Below are positions 6,828-10,219 of a stretch of DNA of 10,219 nt, in pieces. This DNA comes from Pseudomonadota bacterium (GTDB lineage: Bacteria; Pseudomonadota; Gammaproteobacteria; Burkholderiales; Burkholderiaceae_D): positions 1-10,219 of the forward strand of contig JAEYIG010000027.1 in assembly GCA_023409175.1 (NCBI GenBank), in the 5' to 3' direction. Position 1 is the first letter of the stretch. Each line of letters begins with the position of its first letter. The notes beneath the pieces are model-generated. The model worked only from the letters and a program-made list of their open reading frames with translations. It was not told where the DNA came from and made no database searches. The position numbers and the translations under genes are program-made.

Positions 6828-6832
6828 TTGAA
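6804..6832 (-). promoter_or_regulatory. Promoter of the hutX-chuY-hutW operon
   Basis: On the minus strand TTCAAA (6832-6827; four of six to TTGACA), a 17-base spacer and TACAAT (6809-6804; five of six) form a plausible sigma-70 promoter. It overlaps the rightward promoter almost completely, and the same Fur box lies between and on its elements. Transcription would start near 6797. Confidence 0.55.
6807..6825. promoter_or_regulatory. Fur box (iron-responsive operator)
   Basis: The 19-mer GTAAATGAGAATCATTATC matches the Fur consensus GATAATGATAATCATTATC at 16 of 19 positions. It lies between divergent heme-uptake and heme-degradation operons and covers promoter elements of both. Fe(II)-bound Fur is expected to silence both sides when iron is plentiful. 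Confidence 0.9.
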
Positions 6833-6850
6833 GAGTTTTTACAGCCCACC

Positions 6851-6870
6851 CCGATAAAAATCGGTTTTTT
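6851..6870 (+). terminator. Terminator-like hairpin in the tonB 5' leader (possible attenuator)
   Basis: CCGAT (6851-6855), an AAAA loop and ATCGG (6860-6864) form a perfect 5-bp hairpin followed directly by T6 (6865-6870). It lies about 17 nt into the predicted transcript and 30 bp before the tonB ATG. The stem is short for an efficient terminator, so it may be a weak or conditional stop, or incidental. Confidence 0.35.
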
Positions 6871-6899
6871 GATAAAAGAAGTCTGGAAAATTTGGAAAA

Positions 6900-7754
6900 A
6901 TGGCAGCAACACATCCCACCGTTTTCGAACCGCAACATATCGACCGTTTGCCAAAACCGCTTGCACAGGCCCTGATAGCCGCAGTTTTCGTGTTTCACGG
7001 CATCCTGATCGTTCTCGCCCTGCAAAGCCTTCCCCTTGTCGAACTGGGAGGCAATGGCGGAGGCGGTAGCGGCAACTCTGCCCTTTACGTTTCAGTCCTT
7101 TCAGGGGCTCCTGCAGTCAAGGCATCGCATTCCCGACAATCCCCCCCCTCAGGCGAAAAAACAGTCGCAGTCAAGGAAAAACCCCAATCCGGCCTCATCA
7201 CGACGACATCTGCCACATCAAGAAGCGCGCAAACTGTCCGTCCGGTGGAAAACAGCACGGCCCACCCGGCTGAAAAACCGCTTGCAAAACAACAGTCGGC
7301 CGCAAGCTCCAATGAAGCCGCCTCTTCTTTCCCAAAATCCGGTTCAGGCAACAGGACAGCCCAGGGAGTCGGGCAAGGAGCAGGAGACGGCAAAACCCCG
7401 GGAACCGGCCACGGGGAAGGAAGCGGCAACAGCATGGGCGCAGGAGGCTCCGGCAGTGGGCCAGCCCACTCGGTATCCCTTTCCCAACTGAAATATAAAA
7501 GGGCGGTCAAACCTGAATACCCGGCACGCTCGATCCAGCGGCGTGAATCGGGACAGGTCAACATACAGGTTGTCGTCGATGCAGCAGGTCGCGTGCACGA
7601 TGCCCGAATCACCGGCTCATCAGGTTTCGACCGTCTCGATGAGGCTGCCCTGAAAGCCGCACGCCACAGCACTTTCCATCCCTATATGGAACACGGCCGT
7701 CCGGTCTATGCAATGGCCATCATCCCCTACCGTTTCAACCTGAACAAGTTATAA
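6900..7754 (+). CDS. tonB: Energy transducer TonB
   Basis: TonB spans the periplasm and passes the energy of the inner-membrane ExbB-ExbD motor to outer-membrane receptors. The 284-residue protein has a short cytoplasmic N-terminus, one membrane anchor (about 22-43) with His33 placed like the functionally critical His20 of E. coli TonB, a long low-complexity periplasmic linker (about 48-190), and a C-terminal TonB domain (about 195-284). In that domain YPARSIQRRESGQVNIQVVV, DAAGRV (227-232), LDEAALKAAR (246-255) and the closing IIPYRFNL (274-281) are the usual strands and helix. The linker is unusual: it is rich in Gly and Ser (notably 147-187), with few Pro and no Glu-Pro / Lys-Pro repeats. 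The ATG has a GGAAA ribosome binding site 4-5 bases upstream. It is the first gene of the Fur-controlled operon, 30 bp before exbB. Confidence 0.92.
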   Translation: MAATHPTVFEPQHIDRLPKPLAQALIAAVFVFHGILIVLALQSLPLVELGGNGGGGSGNSALYVSVLSGAPAVKASHSRQSPPSGEKTVAVKEKPQSGLITTTSATSRSAQTVRPVENSTAHPAEKPLAKQQSAASSNEAASSFPKSGSGNRTAQGVGQGAGDGKTPGTGHGEGSGNSMGAGGSGSGPAHSVSLSQLKYKRAVKPEYPARSIQRRESGQVNIQVVVDAAGRVHDARITGSSGFDRLDEAALKAARHSTFHPYMEHGRPVYAMAIIPYRFNLNKL

Positions 7755-7784
7755 ACATCACCAAAGAAAAGAAAGCAGCAGAAA

Positions 7785-8543
7785 ATGGAACCCACCGTCA
7801 GCAACATCGGATTTTCACACTTCATCGCCCAAAGCGACTTTCTCGGGAAGGCCATTCTGGTCATCCTGATCGGCATGTCCATCGTGTCCTGGGTACTCAT
7901 CATCACCAAAGGGATCGCCGGATGGCGACGGAAACAGTACAGCAACGCATTCCTGCAGTTTTTCTGGAATGCCAGTTCACTCGATACCGTCCGGCATGAA
8001 ATCCAGACACACGGCATCCGGTGCCCTTTCTCGCACCTGACGGCACACGCCCAACATGCCCGTGAACACCATGCCCATTACGGTGCGTCCAAACTCTCCG
8101 AAGCGGGAACCCAGCAGGAATTCGTCGTGCGCACCATGAAAATGGTCATCGACGAAGATGCCGCGCGTCTTGAAAACGGACTGACCGTCCTGGCCACCAT
8201 CGGATCGACCGCCCCGTTCATCGGCCTCTTCGGAACGGTCTGGGGCATCTACAACGCCCTGATCAACATCAGTGCCAGCGGTGCAGGCACACTGGACAAG
8301 GTAGCCGGGCCGGTCGGGGAAGCCCTCATCATGACCGGCATCGGACTGGCCGTCGCCATCCCTGCCGTGATCGGTTACAACTGGCTTGTCCGCAGCAACA
8401 ACGTCACGATGTCCAAACTCGACAACTTCGCCAACGAACTGTTGACCTTCCTGACGACCGGCAAGCTGTATTCCATCAACAGTGAACCCGTCCAGGAAAG
8501 CATGTCGTCCGAAACCGTCGTCCACAACATCAAACGGGGCTGA
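7785..8543 (+). CDS. exbB: Biopolymer transport protein ExbB (MotA/TolQ/ExbB proton channel family)
   Basis: ExbB forms the inner-membrane pentamer that, with ExbD, converts proton flow into work on TonB. The 252-residue protein has three membrane segments in the expected places: about 20-41, 134-160 and 174-200, with a large cytoplasmic loop between the first two. The channel-lining motifs are present: TIGSTAPFIGLFGTVWGI (138-155) with Thr151, and GEALIMTGIGLAVAIPA (178-194) with Glu179 and Thr184. These correspond to T148, E176 and T181 of E. coli ExbB. The loop has a His-rich run, HAQHAREHHAHYG (88-100), not typical of ExbB as I know it. The start is preceded by an A-rich AAAAGAAAGCAG segment rather than a canonical Shine-Dalgarno. 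It lies between tonB and exbD (2-bp gap to exbD). Confidence 0.93.
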   Translation: MEPTVSNIGFSHFIAQSDFLGKAILVILIGMSIVSWVLIITKGIAGWRRKQYSNAFLQFFWNASSLDTVRHEIQTHGIRCPFSHLTAHAQHAREHHAHYGASKLSEAGTQQEFVVRTMKMVIDEDAARLENGLTVLATIGSTAPFIGLFGTVWGIYNALINISASGAGTLDKVAGPVGEALIMTGIGLAVAIPAVIGYNWLVRSNNVTMSKLDNFANELLTFLTTGKLYSINSEPVQESMSSETVVHNIKRG

Positions 8544-8545
8544 CC

Positions 8546-8965
8546 ATGGCATTCGGAGGATTCAACAACAAACAGAACCGCACGCCGATGGCGGAAATGA
8601 ACATGGTTCCCTTGATCGACGTGATGCTCGTCCTGCTTGTCATCTTCATCGTGACGGCGCCCCTGCTGTCGCATTCGGTCAAAATCGAACTGCCGCAGGC
8701 CAGTTCGAAAAGCGTGGAATCCGCACCCGGAAAAATAGATCTGGCGATCCAGTCAGATGGCGCGTTGCTCTACAACGGGAATCCCGTGAACCGGGAAACC
8801 GCTCAGGCACTCTTTGCCGAAGCGGCAGGAAAAGACCCCATGCCGGAAGTCCATATTTACGCAGACAAGCACGCCGATTACCAATATGTAGCACAAACGC
8901 TGACGGACGCCAGTCGGGCAGGACTGACAACCATTGGCTTCATCACCAGACCACAAGAGAAATAA
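8546..8965 (+). CDS. exbD: Biopolymer transport protein ExbD
   Basis: ExbD is the dimer inside the ExbB pentamer that carries the proton-accepting aspartate. The 139-residue length is normal. A short cytoplasmic N-terminus is followed by the motif EMNMVPLIDVMLVLLVIF (17-34) and a single membrane helix (about 20-43) with Asp25, the same position as the essential Asp25 of E. coli ExbD. The rest is the periplasmic ExbD/TolR domain, including KIDLAIQSDGALLYNG (62-77), VHIYADKHADYQYV (101-114) and a closing GFITRPQEK. The ATG lies 2 bp after the exbB stop with GGGG as ribosome binding site within the last exbB codons, so the two are probably translationally coupled. The receptor gene starts 34 bp downstream. 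Confidence 0.94.
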   Translation: MAFGGFNNKQNRTPMAEMNMVPLIDVMLVLLVIFIVTAPLLSHSVKIELPQASSKSVESAPGKIDLAIQSDGALLYNGNPVNRETAQALFAEAAGKDPMPEVHIYADKHADYQYVAQTLTDASRAGLTTIGFITRPQEK

Positions 8966-8999
8966 ACAAATTTCCCCCAGTAAAAAGAAAGCAGAAACA

Positions 9000-10219
9000 A
9001 TGAACAGGAAGATCTACGGGCTTGGCCTCGGCCTTGCCTCTGCCACACTTTGCCTTGCGCCTTTGGCACAGGCCCAGCAGGAAGAACAGCAATCCGGGAA
9101 AACGCAAGCCATATCGCCCGACAAAAAGCAGAAAAAGGAAGAATCCCCTCATGAAATGGGCGCGATTACGGTCACGGCAACCCGGCAGGAAGAAAAAGTG
9201 CTGGATGTCCCTGCCGTCGTCACCGTCATCACCCGTGAACAGATGGAGGAACATAACGTCAACAACATCCAGGAACTGGTCCGCTACCAGCCCGGTGTTA
9301 CCGTTAACCGGCAATCCTCCGGGACGACCCCTTTCGGCGGCCTTGGCGGCTTCACCATCCGCGGGGTCGGCGGCAACCGTGTCCAGATCGTTGTCGACGG
9401 CGCCCGCGTGATGGAAGCCAACGATGCGGGCAACCGTGACTTCGTCGACATGTCGACCCTGAAAGCCGTCGAAATCCAGCGCGGTCCCGCTTCCGTCCTC
9501 TGGGGTGCCGATGCACTGGGCGGTATGGTGTCTTACCAGACACTCGATCCGGACGATCTCCTGAAAGGACGGAACCTTGGCGGTCAGGCAAGTTATGGCT
9601 ACGACGGAAGCAATAGAGAACACACGCAAAGTGCCATGGTCGCCGCCCAGATGAACCCGGTCGCACAAGTCCTGTTCGGTTACACGCACCGTACCTATCA
9701 TGAAACCCGTCTCAGAAACGCCCGTGCCGATGGCGGCCAATGGGGTTGCAACCGGCTGGCAATCGGCTGCGACCGTTTCAATCCGCTGGATGCCGAAGTC
9801 AACAATGGCCTGACCAAACTGGTCCTCAGGCCGGACTCGGACAACCAGATCAGACTCACAGGCGAACTTTTCGATTCGGACTCGGACATCAACCAGCTCT
9901 ACAATAAATATGTCCAGACGGGATATAACGGCGATTACCTGCGGAACCAGAAACAGAACCGTTACCGTCTCGCATTCGAACACGACTGGGACGTCCGTTC
10001 CGCCGCCCTGGATAACCTGACCTGGCGCCTTTCCTATTCCCCGCAGAAACGGACGCTTTCCGACCGGCGCTGGTATAGCAGTGCAGGCAAGGATTTTTAC
10101 GCCACCCAGAATTCCGAGTACAACCAGGACTTCTATCAGGCCGACATCCAGCTGACCTCCAGTTTTGATTTTGGCCCGTCAAGACACAAGCTGACGTATG
10201 GCTTTCAGGGTGACAAAAC
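9000..10219 (+). CDS. TonB-dependent heme/hemoglobin-type outer-membrane receptor, 5' part
   Basis: The gene runs off the right edge after 406 complete codons; a full receptor of this family has roughly 650-800. Residues 1-25 are a signal peptide ending in a Sec-type AQA-QQ site. After a charged 28-residue linker comes the TonB box AITVTATR (55-62), which contacts TonB directly. The plug domain (about 66-190) shows VPAVVTVITREQM (70-82), GGFTIRGVGGNRVQIVVDG (116-134), the segment ending GNRDFVD (144-150) and IQRGPASVLWGADALGG (159-175), in the order typical of the heme/hemoglobin/transferrin receptor family. Beta-barrel strands with alternating hydrophobic residues follow. Cys250 and Cys257 sit in what should be an extracellular loop and may form a disulfide. 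The heme-binding FRAP/NPNL region would be in the missing part. The linked hutX-hutW operon argues for heme as cargo; hemoglobin versus free heme cannot be decided. The start has an A-rich upstream segment like that of exbB. Confidence 0.9.
   Translation, partial: MNRKIYGLGLGLASATLCLAPLAQAQQEEQQSGKTQAISPDKKQKKEESPHEMGAITVTATRQEEKVLDVPAVVTVITREQMEEHNVNNIQELVRYQPGVTVNRQSSGTTPFGGLGGFTIRGVGGNRVQIVVDGARVMEANDAGNRDFVDMSTLKAVEIQRGPASVLWGADALGGMVSYQTLDPDDLLKGRNLGGQASYGYDGSNREHTQSAMVAAQMNPVAQVLFGYTHRTYHETRLRNARADGGQWGCNRLAIGCDRFNPLDAEVNNGLTKLVLRPDSDNQIRLTGELFDSDSDINQLYNKYVQTGYNGDYLRNQKQNRYRLAFEHDWDVRSAALDNLTWRLSYSPQKRTLSDRRWYSSAGKDFYATQNSEYNQDFYQADIQLTSSFDFGPSRHKLTYGFQGDK

Larger units (their letters stand above)
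6700..6899. promoter_or_regulatory. Divergent control region between the heme-degradation and TonB/receptor operons
   Basis: This 200-bp gene-free stretch feeds hutX to the left and tonB to the right. A single strong Fur box (6807-6825) sits over two overlapping sigma-70 type promoters, one per direction. A weaker Fur-like site lies at 6771-6789. The rightward leader is about 66 nt and contains a small hairpin plus T6; the leftward leader is about 98 nt and ends in the AAAGGA ribosome binding site of hutX. Confidence 0.8.

Noticed and set aside
8943..9983. Long open frame (346 codons) on the minus strand opposite exbD and the receptor gene
   Set aside because: The plus strand here encodes an unmistakable TonB-dependent receptor with signal peptide, TonB box and plug; the antisense frame has no recognisable domain.
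1..10219. Mobile elements, CRISPR arrays, tRNA or rRNA genes, phage genes
   Set aside because: I saw no transposase motifs, terminal inverted repeats, spaced direct repeats, cloverleaf sequences or rRNA segments. Composition and codon use look even, with no clear sign of recent transfer.

Overview
The window reads as the chromosome of a Gram-negative betaproteobacterium, most likely a Burkholderiales member. The purN gene coupled to an RsmB/NOP-type methyltransferase gene is an arrangement I associate with that order. The anaerobic (HutW/ChuW) route of heme breakdown and the moderate GC suggest an anaerobic or microaerobic, possibly gut-associated, relative such as Oxalobacter. The genus is a guess; the class is more secure. 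I see no rRNA, tRNA, CRISPR array, insertion sequence or phage gene.

Layout. Positions 1-6699 carry only minus-strand genes and 6900-10219 only plus-strand genes. From the left: the first 26 codons of a histone-deacetylase-family gene (1-80) lie just downstream of a HyuA-type hydantoinase/oxoprolinase gene (92-1753). A 353-bp gap (1754-2106) holds a minus-strand terminator and a weak promoter candidate. Next is a purN-rsmB pair joined by a GTGA overlap (2107-4013). A strong minus-strand terminator (4091-4128) then closes the next transcription unit. That unit is a heme-breakdown operon transcribed as hutX, a chuY-like reductase gene and hutW (6699 down to 4168), with overlapping stop and start codons. 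A 200-bp divergent control region (6700-6899) carries a near-consensus Fur box over two face-to-face promoters. To its right are tonB, exbB, exbD and the 5' part of an outer-membrane heme/hemoglobin-type receptor gene that runs off the window.

How the genes fit together. Positions 4168-10219 form one iron-controlled heme acquisition locus. The receptor would bring heme across the outer membrane using proton-motive force delivered by its own TonB-ExbB-ExbD set. Inside the cell HutX would carry heme, HutW would open the ring by radical-SAM chemistry without oxygen, and the ChuY-like protein would reduce the tetrapyrrole product. No periplasmic heme-binding protein or inner-membrane heme ABC transporter is visible; these may follow the receptor beyond the right edge. 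The left half (purN, rsmB, hyuA, HDAC-like) is functionally separate.

I found no clearly new multi-gene system. The most interesting points are the compact bidirectional Fur promoter with a second degenerate Fur-like site, a terminator-like hairpin in the tonB leader, the Gly/Ser-rich rather than Pro-rich TonB linker, a His-rich patch in ExbB, and the HyuA gene that has no visible HyuB but an HDAC-like neighbour.
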